A stretch of 64,000 nt of DNA from Ricinus communis. Lineage: Eukaryota > Streptophyta > Magnoliopsida > Malpighiales > Euphorbiaceae. The number at the start of each line of letters is the position of its first letter. Position 1 is the first letter of the stretch. Where the stretch lies: the NCBI RefSeq assembly GCF_019578655.1, contig NC_063265.1:13674501-13738500 (forward strand), in the 5' to 3' direction. Below the pieces are notes generated by a model. The model was given only the letters and a program-made list of their open reading frames with translations. It searched no databases and was not told the DNA's origin. Positions 50,819 through 64,000 of the stretch are shown here, piece by piece. The translations under genes and the position numbers were made by a program.

Positions 50819-53800
50819 TTACCCATTGGACTCTGACAATAAAACGAGAATATCATGTTCAACAAAATTTGAATCTATCGCGATCTCAAGGGGGGTTTTG
50901 CCTTCCCCATTGATGGCCCTTGGATCTGCTCCTCTGCAAATGCATTAAAACCCTTGAGAAGCATGTCAATGAAATCAATATCCTTTCTGTTTCTAAATGT
51001 TTTGGTGTGTCTGTGCCTAGCTTGTGAAAGAAAACCTTTTGTTGTATAGATATGAAAATTAATTGGTAAAGATATGAATGCATATTCCATAAAACAATCT
51101 TATGGAAAAAGAAAACTAGAAACCTAATAAAGTGCTAAAACAACCATGACGCAGCAAGGATCAGTAAGTCACCTTGAAAGAAGCAGTTTTGCAAATGCAG
51201 CTCGACCTCTAAGAATACAACGGTGAAGTGGAGTCTGACCTCTTGTGTCAGATAAATTTATAGTTGCACCATACTGTAATAGGAGTTCTAACATGCCGAT
51301 ATCTGCAGTTTCACAAGCAAGGTGAAGCAAGGAACATCCACATAGATCTTCCAAGATCTGGCCTTCACCTGTGCCCATCAAATTCAAAGAGCTAGTGGAG
51401 GACCTGTCCAATGAGTTCCCTGTTGAGCAGCTAGAGCAGTGGTCAAGGCCTGTATGCTCTTGCAGTAGCATCACTTTAGCAAGGGTTAGAGAAGAGCTAC
51501 AAGATGCTTGCTCACACACGGCATTGACATCTGCTTCATGATTAACTATAAGACGGTATACAGACTTCTTGTCATTGGCACGAACAGCTTCCCATATCTG
51601 TTGTGACACTGGATTAGGATACTGACTGTCTCTTGGCCTGCGAACAAATAACTTTTCTGCATACTGAGGGGGGAAAAGGAAAAGACGACTTAGATGAATA
51701 AACATTTTATCAAATGCATCTCTACTGCTGTTACCCAAAAGGGAACTCTGAATGACATTTGATTTATTTATAACGGTGGGACAGGCAATATTTGTTCATT
51801 TTGCTGAATCTCTCCCTCACACGCAAAAGGGGAGGGAAGTTGAGTTAAGAAAAGGAAATGACAACTCTACATGATTGGTGCATATTTCCACTATTGTGAA
51901 AATAGAGTGCCAAGAATCAAACCAATTACATACAGCCAAAAAAAAAACAGATAAAAAGCAAGCCAAGTTACAGGTTAGATAATAGACCTTTGCATGAATA
52001 AACTTCTCCTTTACTGATATTGAATCTGCAGGACTGGGTTTGCTGATAAAATGCAGCTTTGATCTATCAGACTTGTTTGAGCTTCACCAGCATAATATTA
52101 AGGAATGTTAGCAACCAATAATCAAACCAACTGTACTTTAACAGGTGATGACAAAAACTTATTCGCATCAACAGGGATTCTTTACCTTGGGGGAATCAGA
52201 TCAACCTGAAAGGTGCTTCTTGATTGCAATAACTCCTCCCAGACTGAGTTAGCAAAGGCATTTCCTAGAGACTGAAACAAACTTATAACAGAAGGCTCCC
52301 ACACTTTGACATCAAGTGTGAGGGATCTTACCTGCAATAAATTCAGAACGTGAATAATTGCTGCAGAAGATAACAGGCAGCTCTAAATATCAGCGCCAAA
52401 AGAGAGCTAATTAGCATAACCATACGCACTTATTGGGATACTGTTTCTCATAACTATCCTGCCAAAATATCTTCAAATATTAAAATGCAAATTTGGTATA
52501 ATTTAGTATAGCTTGGTTAAATTTATTTTTTTTTTAAGAAAAAGATGGAGGATTCCAAAACTTTCGGACCATATAACAATTGCTAAAGTGACGATCTTGC
52601 TAAAGTATAGTTAGCAAAGTATGCAAATATAGTTAGCAAAGTAAGCAAAGGACTATATACCCAGCAAGTATCATTCAGTCATACTGCCCAATATATTTAG
52701 AGAACCATTCTAGCACTACCTAAAGCTTCTGCATAGCCATTGGCATAAAGATATTCTACAAATGATGTTTAAGGCATGATGCAAATATAGCTCACAGGTT
52801 AGCCGCAAAATAATTATGGAATGGTTTACCTTTGAGATGTGTACACCAAGATTGCGGTGAACACCAGAACACTCAATGCAAACAAGAACACCAAGGTTTA
52901 GGGATGCCCAATCTGGCTCAGGGGCACCACAATCAGCACATTTATCATTTCCACATACTCTTCGTAAAACATCAATTGGTTTTTCTGCATTGGATCGTAG
53001 CTGTTGAGGAATTCTTAATGGTCGTTCATGATGTGCACCAGCAAAGCTCCTCTCAGATGTAAATTCATCAATAGCAGAATGGTCATAGTCGGCACTTTCA
53101 AAGGAACTGCTCTCACTGGCAGACCGATGATGGCCACTTCCCATGGGACTAGCAGTAAGGCACTGAAAATGAATCGGACTATAATCATCAACTTCTCTAG
53201 TAATCTAAAGGCAATAATGATGAAAAATGCTTTCAAAATTTACCCTCTCGGGGGCCTGAGAGCTTAGTAGTGAAGCAATAACTCCTGTTATTTTCTCAAT
53301 CCAATCCATTTGATCCATTGCACTCTCTGCCTGCACTGACAAGCATAAATAAACATTATTAAGGATCTATTGCCGAAAAATAGCCCCAAACTATGGATTA
53401 GTTCGCAGTCATTTTTGTGCAGCATATTATACTCTTACTCTGATATTTAAGTTCCATCTTACATCATACCTGCAAAGTGTAGTTCTTTGTTGGTGAAATA
53501 ATCCTGAAGCAAAACCGCAGGTCTGACTGGTCAGCATCAACCTTGATTGTTGATGTGAGAAGGTTCACGGTGTGATGAGCAACAGATTTTTCATCATGCA
53601 CCCCACCATGATAATGAGAAGACAGCCAACGGCTCAACAGTCCAGATCCAAGCTCAGAGCTGTTCCTTTGACCAGATAGCTGACTACCAGAACCCTAGGA
53701 ATATATCAAGCACAATGATAAAAGGCAGGAAACTAAAGAGACCTCATTCCCTCTACATGTCAATTTTTTTTTCAGACAAATTACTTACAGATGATTTGCT

Positions 53801-56800
53801 GCACTGTTTCCGATAGTAATACAACATTCCTCGGCTATCAAGAACAAAAAACCGTCTTTTCCAGTCACCTCTTAAGTTTGAGGAGCGTTTTGATAGATAA
53901 CCTTGTCTAATTGTTTGAACCTGAAATTTTGCTCGCTATTTTAGAACTAAACATTGACACGACACTTTTATGAGATAAATTTGAAATGATACTTTTTTTA
54001 AAGATTCTTCAAATCCACTCTATCCACAAAGATTTTTATCAAACATCCATTTATCTAATTGATCAAAGAAAATCTGCAGATCATCAAATCCAAATCTTTA
54101 AATCCAAACACAAGATTAAAAATCATTTATGTACCTTCCCTTTTGCAGCAGATTGCATAACTGCCTCTATCATTTTATGTGAACTTCGACCAATGGCTTG
54201 TATGCCATCTCCATTAGGAGACCCGTTAGAACCATTCGAAGACCATCTACTCTCACGGTCAATTTGCCTTTTGTACTCTTGCATCCTTTCATTGAGAGCA
54301 GCCTGCTCATAGTTGGACCTCTCTCTTGATTGTTGAGCATAAGTCAAAACCTTCAAAACAAGTGAAGTACTAATTTAGATAAGTCATTAACAGCAAAGCT
54401 TTATCCAGAATATTCTCACAAACCACATAAGACTTTTCTAACCAATTTGCTTCCTCTACGACCAGATAAATCTATATATTTATTTAACAAGTTGATTTAG
54501 ACCCATTCCGACATTTGTAGGCACTTGGGAAGTAAATAATCACTACGATCGCTGAAGGGATAGCAGCATCCATATTCTAGGCATTAGCTTGACTTTACAA
54601 CAACAAGCTGCTATCTCCTCCATATATTCTATCAAGATTTACTGCTATAAGAAATTAATAGTGCCTCATATAAACTCTAGGAGGTCATCATATTGACTTT
54701 CCTCATCAATTAAGTATTACAAAAATCCCCAATTTTCAGCATCATGCAACTTGTAGCACTTCTGACTTTGCCCTGACTTACCATTAAAGGACGCACCAGT
54801 TACTGTGATACTGCAATCACAGATTTAAATCCTCTCTTATTTCCCCTTACACCTTTAAAGTTTGGCTTAGCTCCTTACATTTAGAAGGATGATGCAGAGC
54901 AGAGCTCCCTAAGTAAGATAACTGGATATTGTACATTTTGCAACATGGTGACACAAATATGGACACACATTTGGAAATCTCTAGAGAAAGAATATATATA
55001 ACAGACCTGATTTATATAAGGTTCCATTTGATGCAACAACTCATACCCCTACATGAGAAAAAGAAATCCTTTTAGTAAATATTTATAAAGAGCAATGAAG
55101 AGGCAGAGAAGTCCCCACCCATGCTATGCACCTGCTTGAAGTAACGAAGATGTGCATCCATTGTCCCACTTACAGCCTCTAAGAACTCGAACCTCTTTTT
55201 GGCTTCAACAGTAGAAAGAGCTGTCACCTAGACAAAAGAGAAGGCGGTTTGTTTACTATTATACTGTTAAATCAGAAATATAAATTGAAAAGAAAAAATA
55301 GAGACAAACAGCTAGTTTGGGATGTTAACTTACTAGATTGAATCTAGCTTGCTCAAATGCAGACCTTGCAGTATGAAGCTCCTAATATATTGGAAATATT
55401 AGAAATTGAATTGAATGACTATGGATCAGAATTTCGTGATGTTTTTAAAAAGGAAAATTACACAATACCTCCTCTAAAAGAGTAGCTACATCAGTCTTCG
55501 TACCCTTCCTTAGTGACAGAAACTTCTCACGAGCCTATGATATGGAAACAACACCAAAACCAATGAATTAATCATTTTGAAAATATTTCTGCTATTCAAA
55601 AATCAATTTGATTGCTGATAGGGGAGAAGCCAGAAAATATCAAGATTTCAAGTTATGAAACAACTCGAGCAAACTAAAATAATGATGTAAAAGTTTTACA
55701 ACATTTGACTGAAGTTAACTGTACAAGTAGACTTTCTAAGACAGTTCAAGTAGGTATCTTTTGTGTACTATGAGAAGTCTAATTTTTACAAAATTTTGCA
55801 AGCTCATAGTCCTATTATATTGTATAACTCAAATTTCATATCTCAAAAACAAATCATTTTTATTTTTTGCATTTACATATAACTAATAAATTTCTTTTCA
55901 AGTCCCGCTACCCTGGAATAATAGGATGCAATTTTAGTTCAAGTATCATGTTTGTTTTCACAATGAATAACAGTAATCAAGGAGGCAGAATAAGCTAAAC
56001 ATTTCAGGTGATAGTAAAATTATATATCACCATGTAGCTACATCAAACAAAATGGAAAGCTATAATTTTATTATGTAAAATACTATGAAAATGTATACCT
56101 CGACAATTGACATATAGGTAAATAATATCAATTACAAGGAAAGCACCTGATCATAAAGAAGGCTAGCCTTGTCAAAACGCTTTCTTGCTTCCTGCACATA
56201 GACAAGGTCTTTTAAACTAAGGACTACAAGGAATATCCAGGAGTTAGATTTCAAAATAGCGACATGTATGAGGATATTGAAATGACTGTCAAGGTAGGAT
56301 CTGTAAAGAAGAAAAAATGAAGGCTAGAAGGGAGAACCATTCAAACAGAGAAAACATAAATACGATGCTTGAGCTCTAAGACAAGCAAACTTAACACAAG
56401 AAAGTTAAAGGTAATTGGGAAATATGGGACCTATCATACAAAGAGATTCAGAGCAACTAATTACTTGAGTATATGCCAACAAATATTCCTATATTATAAA
56501 AGTGTAAAGCAGCAAGTCACATCAATGTAGAATGCATGCACAACAAAAATCTGATAGCCAGATCTTCTTTCCTATGATTGTATGTCATACATTATCACAA
56601 GGCAAGAGTTGGAAATTTACAGTACCTTGACCTCATGCAGATCAATATTGACAAATTGTAGTAATCTGTCATTCAGCATATGCTCAACCTGGAAAAGGAA
56701 ACGATAAGTATCTGAGGGCCAATGAGAACAAGATCATATAGCTTGGAAACCAATCAAATCTTGAGTTCGTGTTGAAGTCTAGACATAAAAGCTGTTGCCT

Positions 56801-58753
56801 TGATCTTTCAAAAGAAATCACAATGGCAACAAAAGTAATGCCTAAGAACTTACACTTTCTCAAAGTATCCCAAAAGAATAGCATGTAGCTGATATCTAAC
56901 AGTCATAGAACAACATAAGATAGTTACCTGAGATCGAAGAACTTCCTTGTATGTCCCAATTTCTCTCAAGGCTATGGTAAACTTAGTCATAACAGGGCCT
57001 ACATTATCAAACAGAAATCCACCAGTAATTCTACTATCTCATCTTAAAAGCAACCAGCCGCCGCTAACACATTAATTGAAAAAAATAAAGTAAAAAAGGA
57101 AAGGAGACAAAAGAAACAAAAGAACTAACTCCTGCTAAAAAAAATGACTTCCATAAAAAAATCAAATTACCTCCAAAAGCCACACTAATTGGATCATTAT
57201 GCCCTCCACCAAAAGTTTCTAGAGCACTAGCAAAGGCAATGTCCCCATCATATCCCTCCCCAAGTCCTTCACTGCAAGTGAACAAAATGCATGAATATAA
57301 ATTCTTTCACATAAATTTATTGCTCTTACAATAGTGAAGGGAGAAATGAGGCACAAGAGAGCCTTTGAAAAACACCGAAAAAAGGAATTAAAGAAATAAA
57401 TTGCTGCTACTGATAGGCATGTAATATCAATGCAACTTGTCCAAAACACAAGTGAGAGAATTTGTTTAACATGTACCTTCAAGTAATGTAATTTTAACAA
57501 TTTCATCAAAATGCAATCAATACAGTTTTAAGGAAAGAAATTTACAACATCAAGGTGTCTAGAAGTTAACTGCATCTCAAAGATCAAATTTACCCATGTC
57601 CCCCGCACCCCAAATAGAAAGAGCGTGAGAAAGAGAGGAATTTCATTACCTAAAAATTAAAGGTTCTATCTATCAGCTAACATTCATATTCTGCCTCAAC
57701 TAAAGCAAATGCGATGACTATGAAGTTAAACATTGTAAATAGATAAAGAACCAGCAGCTAGATCAGACATTCTCATAGATACTTAGTTGGAGTGAGAAAG
57801 ACATACGTATACTTCCGACATCCTTTGTAGAACTTTAGACTTCTCTCCCTTAACAATTCAGCACTTTCCTCCATGGATTGTATCTGTAGCACCAAATAAA
57901 ATATCAATAGACCACTATGCTAGGAGACAACATAAATCAATTACTTATGCCTATAAGCACAGAAGAATTGCTCTGCCCAATTGGTTTGACAAGGAAAATC
58001 CTAAAGAGAAGTAATCATGCATATAGCCATAGGAAACAGCAGATATACTTATTCTAAAAAGAAAAAAAAAAAACGTGTTGTTCACATTCATGCTTATGCA
58101 ATCAGTTTTCATACCACCAGACAATGCACAAAACACACAGCATCATCTTTGAACTCCACAGCAAAAGAATTTTGTTGGAAGGTGCGGAATGTAAGGCATA
58201 AAATGAAGCCACATCAAATGTGATAATTGAGGCAGTAAAGAAATTATTATTTGCCCGTTGGGACTGAAAAGATCTCGTAAGAACTATAGTAGATAAGGAT
58301 CCAGTTATTAATATTTAATGATAAAAAATATTTCCCTGTGTTTTTCAACTCGTTAAATGCAGATCCATTTTCCATTCTTTCCTTGGAAACATAACCAATT
58401 ACCTTCTCAAGGAAATGATAACTTAGCTCAACAAATAAACAAGCTTTCCATATATGTTTAAGTAATTAAAGAAGCCTTCTTAAACTCCAGCGGCTAAAAG
58501 ATATAAAGAGGAAAACATAACAGCAATTTAAAGAAAGAAAGAGCAAATTAAGGTGCTATAGAATTTAGCTATTAAAGTAATAGAACATCCAAAACGCAAG
58601 AAACTTTCAGTGCACATCCGCTATTTAATTACAAGTTTGTGAAAATTTTGAAAAGATTGTCCAATTTGGCTTAGAAGTATTCAAAAAGTCAATCAGGTTG
58701 ATTATTCAGTTAACATCACAGAGCAAGAACCTTAATTTTCCTTATGAAAAGAG

Positions 58754-58794
<41 letters not shown>

Positions 58795-58845
58795 ACAAAC
58801 CTGCTTGCGGAACATTGGAGAGTCATCGAGCTTCGCGAAAGGCAT
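50819..58845 (-). CDS. AGD3: ARF GTPase-activating protein VAN3/SCARFACE (AGD3-like), BAR-PH-ArfGAP-ankyrin
   Basis: Stimulates GTP hydrolysis on ARF GTPases at trans-Golgi and related membranes; VAN3 is needed for auxin transport and continuous leaf veins. Nineteen exons in transcript order: 58845-58801, 57883-57807, 57271-57171, 56998-56928, 56688-56626, 56191-56147, 55534-55469, 55381-55334, 55227-55132, 55048-55007, 54350-54135, 53920-53789, 53694-53470, 53330-53244, 53162-52830, 52331-52186, 52081-51988, 51663-51173 and 50933-50819, giving 830 residues, the known length. BAR domain about residues 1-220; PH domain about 290-438 ([20 protein letters not shown]); ArfGAP zinc finger from about 513 with the exact C-x2-C-x16-C-x2-C spacing (CADC to CIEC) and the following catalytic region [13 protein letters not shown]; ankyrin repeats about 710-815 ([20 protein letters not shown]). 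Starts [15 protein letters not shown], the family N-terminus. Confidence 0.94.
58751..58791 (+). repeat. (GA)n microsatellite just inside VAN3 intron 1
   Basis: About twenty GA units. On the VAN3 sense strand this is a CT run that starts about nine bases after the first splice donor (exon end 58801). Confidence 0.9.
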
Positions 58846-61800
58846 TTTTAGAAAATGAGTCTTCTTTCCTTGTTACGATAAATTCTAATAACCATTACAA
58901 CAACAATGCTTCTTCTTCCTCTTCTTCTTCTTCTTCCTTCCCTAATCTAATCTCATCGCCACCGCTAACTTAACATGAGATCTTATTTTCTACGCCGATC
59001 CTATAAATAATAAATAAAAACACACACACACACAGCAACCAGATATTTCTCCATTAACAGCCGGAGCCATTAAAACAAAAAAAACAAAAAAACTCCACTG
59101 GCGAACTTCCCGAGCTCTGCACGCTTTTCTTATTTGGTTGTTTGTTTAGGTTTTAAGAACCCTAGGAGAGTAAAGTACAGGCAAGAAATGGTGAAAGCAA
59201 GAAACCCTAGAACGGGCAAGAAAACATTAGATAGATTTTGGATTTAATTTTTTTTTTTGGAATAAAGAGGTGGTGTGTTGGAAATTGGGTGGATCGATTA
59301 GCTTACTTCACATTCATTAACCTCAAAACATCCAAACCAAATGTGAAACACAGAGACAGGCATAGATAAAAGTGTTATTGTTAAAATACACAGGGAGAGA
59401 TAAAAGAGAGGGCTCCTTTTTTTCGCTCTGTATTCTTTTTTTCTTTATTTATTAATTAATTAATTTTTTCCCCCTTTTTCCATCTTTTTCAGTTTTGCGA
59501 GGCAGAGTATTAGTAGAAAGATGGCGATTTTAACAGGGTCGTTAATGGAATGGAGAGTTTGAAACGCTGTCGTATTCCAATCACGTTTGCTGACAACGAG
59601 CCACTGACAATGGTGACCTTTACACCGTCATGGGAACCGAGGACGACCTGTTATACCAAAAGTAACTTACAAGCGCGTGCGCAAACAATCACTACACTGG
59701 CTCTACATCGAAAGAGCACGTAAGTTAAAAAGGCGAAAGATGAGCGCGTGGCGGAGACTGGAGAAGGAGGCATCGAATCTGAAAGATGCTTCTGTAAGCA
59801 CACTACCCACTCAGCACTTGAAGTTTAGCGGGTCCCAAACCGAAACAGTACCCGGCTGCCCTCCATTACTAAGTAATGCCTTCGGGCTGGTCGACAAGAG
59901 AAAATGAAACTCACTGCTCCTCCCGGCAACGAAATTAGAACTCATGATTAAATAATTTCTTTTAATTACCGCTGATGCTGTGCGACAGCGAAATCACTCA
60001 TTTTTAGTTTCAGAAAAAGAAAATAAAAAAGAAGAAATTTAAATAAAGGAGAATATTAAGATCAAAATTCCGTGGAGTGGGGCCAACATACTGCTGCACT
60101 GGATGGCACGCCCCACACATGTAACTGAGAACTGGTGGTCCCGATCCCTCCCAATTGCCATTTCCGGTTTCAGAACTCAGACAAGATATTTCTCTCCACT
60201 GTTATCCACATGTTCAAGTAAAACATATATCCATTTAAGCCGAAATGCGTAATTAAGCTCCTAAATTTATATTGTTTTCTAACTTATATCCATAAACTTT
60301 ATTTTGGTATAATTTAGTCCTGCTTATATTAAAATTAAGTCAGTTCTTAGCCGACTTTTGATACAGAATAACATTAAAATTTAAGATTTCTGAACTATTA
60401 TTTACATCCACATTTTTATTTTAATATTGAAGGATTTGTATAAAATTCTTGAATTTCTACAAAATAATAGCTCAGTTGTGTTTCTTTTTCTTTAGAGCAA
60501 AACTTTAAGGCTCCTATGAAAAAAGTGAAGAATTATAATAAAAATATATATCATTTGCTATCAAATTTCTATATTATAAATATGGTTTGAAGTAATGGTG
60601 ATAAAACTTGTAGTCTATAACAAAGTTTGTTTTTAAATATATATTGATTTCATAATTTGTATGAGAAAATAATGAAGGAAGAGAAGAGAAGAAGTGAATT
60701 AGAATTTGATCAAAGATAATGATGTGGGCCAATTGGTAGGGTTGATGAAAAGCGAAAAGGAGAGACTGTGATGAGATGAAAGAAAAGAAAAAGAAAAAGA
60801 AAACATCTGATGGCCTATGCGGTTTACTTTTTGACCGCTTGTGTTTCTTTTTCTTCAATTCCATGTTGGTTCAAGAGCCTCCGCCTTTCCAAAGGATAAT
60901 GTGGACATATATAGAGTCGATACAATAGTTGTGCCTTATGTAAGCTATTTCCAAACTTACATATATAATCACCCCTCATACTGTTTCTATTTCTGATAAA
61001 ACGAAAGTAGAAAAGAAATCATATGGTTGATAAGGAGGCACCAGGAAAAGGAACACATGTGAGGTGCCAACCAACACCTAAATATATAGACTCGGAAGGC
61101 AAATTGAAGTGCACATTAATTTTATCTAAACCATTGTTCGGGAGCAACATAGCGGGAGGGTTGAAGAGGGAGAGGGAGTACATAAATATTTCAATAACAG
61201 ATCAAGACAAAAATATCAGCATCCCGCCATAAGATTTAATTTAACTATCCGAACATTAATATTAAAAAATTTAAAATACATTTTTTAAAAAATTATTTAT
61301 TAGCTAATATTTTATTTCTTATAATTAGAGTCACTGTTTAATTAGAAATATAACTAATTAATTAATAAAATCACACAAAAACTTGAATTTCATATGTCAA
61401 ATTAAAGATTTCATATGCTAAAATAATACATTCAATGTATCAAATATTAAATATACATGTCAAAAAAAAAATTTATATATATAAATCTAATAAAATTTAA
61501 TTATCTCGAATTAGGTGGCAATGAATAGAAAATAGGATGTTTCTTTATACTTTTTATTTTTAGCATATTTTTTAATTATTTCAATCTTTAAATGGAATTA
61601 AAGATTTAATTTGATTTCAAAAACCTAATTTCAAATAAGAGAGAAGTCTTTTAAATTCTCTGACAGTCGAAAGATTCGAATTCAAGTGCATAACATAAAA
61701 CAAACTTTTTTTTTAGAAAAAAAAAAACATGGTTTTTCTTTTCCCTTTTAAATCTTTTAATTGTTTCATCCATTTTCTCTCCTTCCCTTTCTTCCCTTGC

Positions 61801-62391
61801 TACATTGTTTTCCCAAACAGAAGGGTTAAAGTAGGGGAAAGAGAAATCATAAATAGGGAAAAGAAGAGAACAAAGGCCCGACAGACAAGGACACCTCACT
61901 TGAAGTAAGGATCTAAAGTAAACAATTGTCTTGCTTTCCCTCGTATCATACAGTTGTTATGCTTTTAAACTAGTCTTGTAAACTCCCCCCACTTATTTGA
62001 GAAAATGTTTTTGTCCTTTTTTTGAGTGTATGTTCTGCGATGATGATGATAAAATAAAATAAAAGCAATACAAAGACGAATTGGTCGAGATAGAGCCAAT
62101 GCATCAAAGTTTATAATGGACAAAGCCCAGAGAAAAAGCCCAACATTAAATAGGAAAAATATCCCAAACTCTAAAGAGGAAATTACACCCCATACATTCT
62201 TTTTCAAAAAAATCATAAAACTATCTCCAGTTTGAATTCCTCGCATTTTTACTCTTTCTCTTTATATTTTTACGCTTTTTTGAGAGGAGCCAATTTCCAA
62301 ACTTTTTAATCTTCTTCACCGGTCAATCAGTGTTGTCAAGGGCTGTAGCTTTCCAGATCTAGGTTTTAGGGGGCGGGAAATGATTTTAGCC
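58846..62391. other. VAN3 promoter and AT-rich spacer
   Basis: The VAN3 leader has a TTC/TCC-rich tract (about 58909-58940, + strand) and a short CA repeat near 59019-59034. Beyond about 59600 the DNA is AT-rich, with no recognised gene on either strand; the short frames present are low-complexity or unlike any family I know. Confidence 0.45.
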
Positions 62392-62682
62392 TCAAATCGG
62401 CCGAAAATTGTCAGCAAGCAAGCTATCCATGAGTGGGAGTGGGAGGCGGCGACTTCTTGTTTTTTTTTTTGCTTCGTCGATATTGGATTGTTTCCGGTAA
62501 AGGTTGACGGCGGAGAAGAGCTCGTGACGTCGTGATGACCCTATGGCAAAAGTTCCACTTTGAATGGTGGTCAGAAAAAGAAGAAGGGAAGGGAAAGTAA
62601 TGAGGAAAGGTGAAGTTGGCTTTCTTTCTCTACAGATAGGTACCACTTTTTCTTCTTCTAGTTTTGAGGCAACACATCCCAT
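62392..62682 (-). pseudogene. DUF630 (DUF630/DUF632 family) N-terminal fragment with internal deletion
   Basis: DUF630/DUF632 proteins (NRG2-like) are plant-specific, have a myristoylated MGC start and are linked to nitrate and other signalling. This 96-codon frame begins MGCVASKLEEEKVVPICRER, the family N-terminus, then jumps directly to SPFLITFP, which in full-length members comes about 40 residues later. The usual intervening KRQLKLAVERRY-type helix and the whole remainder of the protein (several hundred residues, with DUF632) are absent; the sequence after SPFLITFP is unlike the family. It is most likely a broken fragment, though a short expressed myristoylated peptide is not excluded. 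Confidence 0.65.
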
Positions 62683-64000
62683 TCTTAAATTAGTTTCTTA
62701 TATTGTTAAAAGCAAAATGTTTGTTCTCTTTGTCTTGAATAGGCGTGGATGCTGCTATAAAACTATATATGGAAGAGAGAATGGGTTCAATTAAAATCAT
62801 GAATTTGGTGGAACTTTTTCTTATGGTGGTGTACTTGACGTGTTGCTCTTGCGATGATGGTGTCGTGGTGTCTCAAATGGATATGGATGTGAGCCGACAC
62901 TGTCATCGGGTATTGACACTTGGCTCTATTAAATCTTTTTTACTTGTGAGTGTTAATAGATATTAATTCTGTGTGAATTTATTTATTTAGGTACAAATCA
63001 AATTCAAGCACGACAAGAACATAGCATTTTATGATTATGATTTGAAAATAGAGCTTAAGTTATTTGTTTAGTATTTTCCAAGATTGGCTTCTATGCCTAT
63101 TTTTAGGGGTTAGCAACTACTTTGGGTTTATAATATCTTTTCTTGTGATTATGGTCTGATGGTGCTTTTGCAGTGATGGTGGCGTTGTGTTTGTAAGTGT
63201 TTTTAACAGTGGTGGTTTGGTTATAGTGTTAGCAATGATGGTGGAGGTAGTTGTGGGTATAATCGGTGGTGTAGTAGGAGAATTGATAAGTAGATTCATA
63301 GATAAGTCTTTTTTTTTAATGAAGTTTCAGTACGTGAATGGTGGTTGTGGGGCGACGGTGGTGGCACAGGCGACGGTGGTAAGGGGTTGAGATGGTGGAT
63401 AATTAAATTTTTACTCATTTTGTTATTTTAGAATAAAGAATTATCTTCAAATAATATTATAATAATTGTAAGATTGTAAGGTCATTTGGTGGGTAGTCCA
63501 TATCAGTGGGACTTAACAGAAGTTAGACCTTCTTTTAACATAAGGGTTTCAATAATCTAATTTTAAAAGAAAAAGTTCCTAATGAGAACAAAAAACATCA
63601 GGTGTCCATGATCCACGGGGTATAATTGAAGGTTTAATTTGTGTCTTATTTTTTAAAAATAACACACGCATATATATATTAAAATAATAACTAATTAAAT
63701 TGCTTATAGATTAAAATATTTATTAATATTGAATTAAATTTTGAGAAATATTTAATTTTCAATAGTAAATAAAAAAAATTAAGATATTACATATTTACTT
63801 TGAATGTTGTTTTGTTGATGTTAAAAGAGATATGATTGGTATGGTTGATATTTAGTTGATGTTTAATTGATTTTACATTTATGAAAAATTGTCTTTAGTC
63901 ATTTTTCTTGAATCGTTGTTTTTTTTTTTGGGCATCAATTTTTTTTTCTTTTATTTCTATCATGTAAGTTTTTTTTATGTAAAAGAAAAAAATAATTATT
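62683..64000. other. Terminal non-coding region
   Basis: GT-rich sequence (about 62740-63390) gives Val/Gly-rich frames of low complexity without family resemblance; the remainder is AT-rich with poly-T runs. No feature supported. Confidence 0.5.

Noticed and set aside
52716..53236. Frame starting [11 protein letters not shown] considered as a separate short ArfGAP gene
   Set aside because: It is an internal exon of the VAN3 gene, preceded in phase by PH-domain exons.
59677..59907. Plus-strand 76-codon frame upstream of VAN3
   Set aside because: No homology or splice context; lies in promoter or spacer DNA.
63117..63390. Val/Gly-rich and Thr/Pro-rich frames on both strands
   Set aside because: Products of GT-rich low-complexity DNA; no start context or domain.

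Overview
The window is plant nuclear DNA: spliced genes with short exons and AT-rich introns, long AT-rich spacers with microsatellites, and proteins with flowering-plant orthologues throughout. Family membership points to a core eudicot, probably a rosid; the species cannot be fixed from the sequence. Gene models were built by hand from splice signals, reading-phase continuity and family resemblance. No rRNA, tRNA, CRISPR, retrotransposon or viral gene was recognised.

Layout. 1-3585 (+): 3' part of a CPL3-type RNA polymerase II CTD phosphatase. 6325-7104 (+): NET3-like actin-binding NAB protein. 7941-12609 (+): SCD2-like coiled-coil trafficking protein. 13324-18260 (-): DUF724/Agenet protein that seems to lack its N-terminus and carries a long foldback in an intron. 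22991-25737 (+): serine carboxypeptidase-like 45. 26057-28894 (-): NXD1 (neoxanthin synthesis). 30614-32905 (-): intronless PPR-DYW editing factor RARE1. 33964-37896 (-): ARF2-like auxin response factor. 42257-43451 (+): RecA-like P-loop protein resembling SWSAP1. 43847-44466 (-): light-regulated chloroplast protein LIR1. 46619-48448 (-): pseudokinase CORYNE. 50819-58845 (-): BAR-PH-ArfGAP-ankyrin protein VAN3/SFC/AGD3. 62392-62682 (-): broken DUF630 gene fragment. Spacers hold at least one hAT-like MITE, a second MITE-like inverted repeat and simple repeats.

These are independent eukaryotic genes, not an operon. Some neighbour relations are old: SCPL45 beside NXD1, and RARE1-CORYNE-VAN3, match neighbouring Arabidopsis loci as I recall them. 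Functional themes are auxin and vascular or meristem patterning (ARF2-like, CORYNE, VAN3) and chloroplast function (RARE1, LIR1, NXD1), but co-regulation is not shown.

The most notable observations are the apparent loss of the tasiR-ARF target in the ARF2-like gene, the long near-perfect foldback inside the DUF724 gene, two GC-AG introns (one within the CPL3 catalytic domain), the missing N-terminal Agenet half in the DUF724 gene, and the internally deleted DUF630 fragment. I saw no clearly new biological system.
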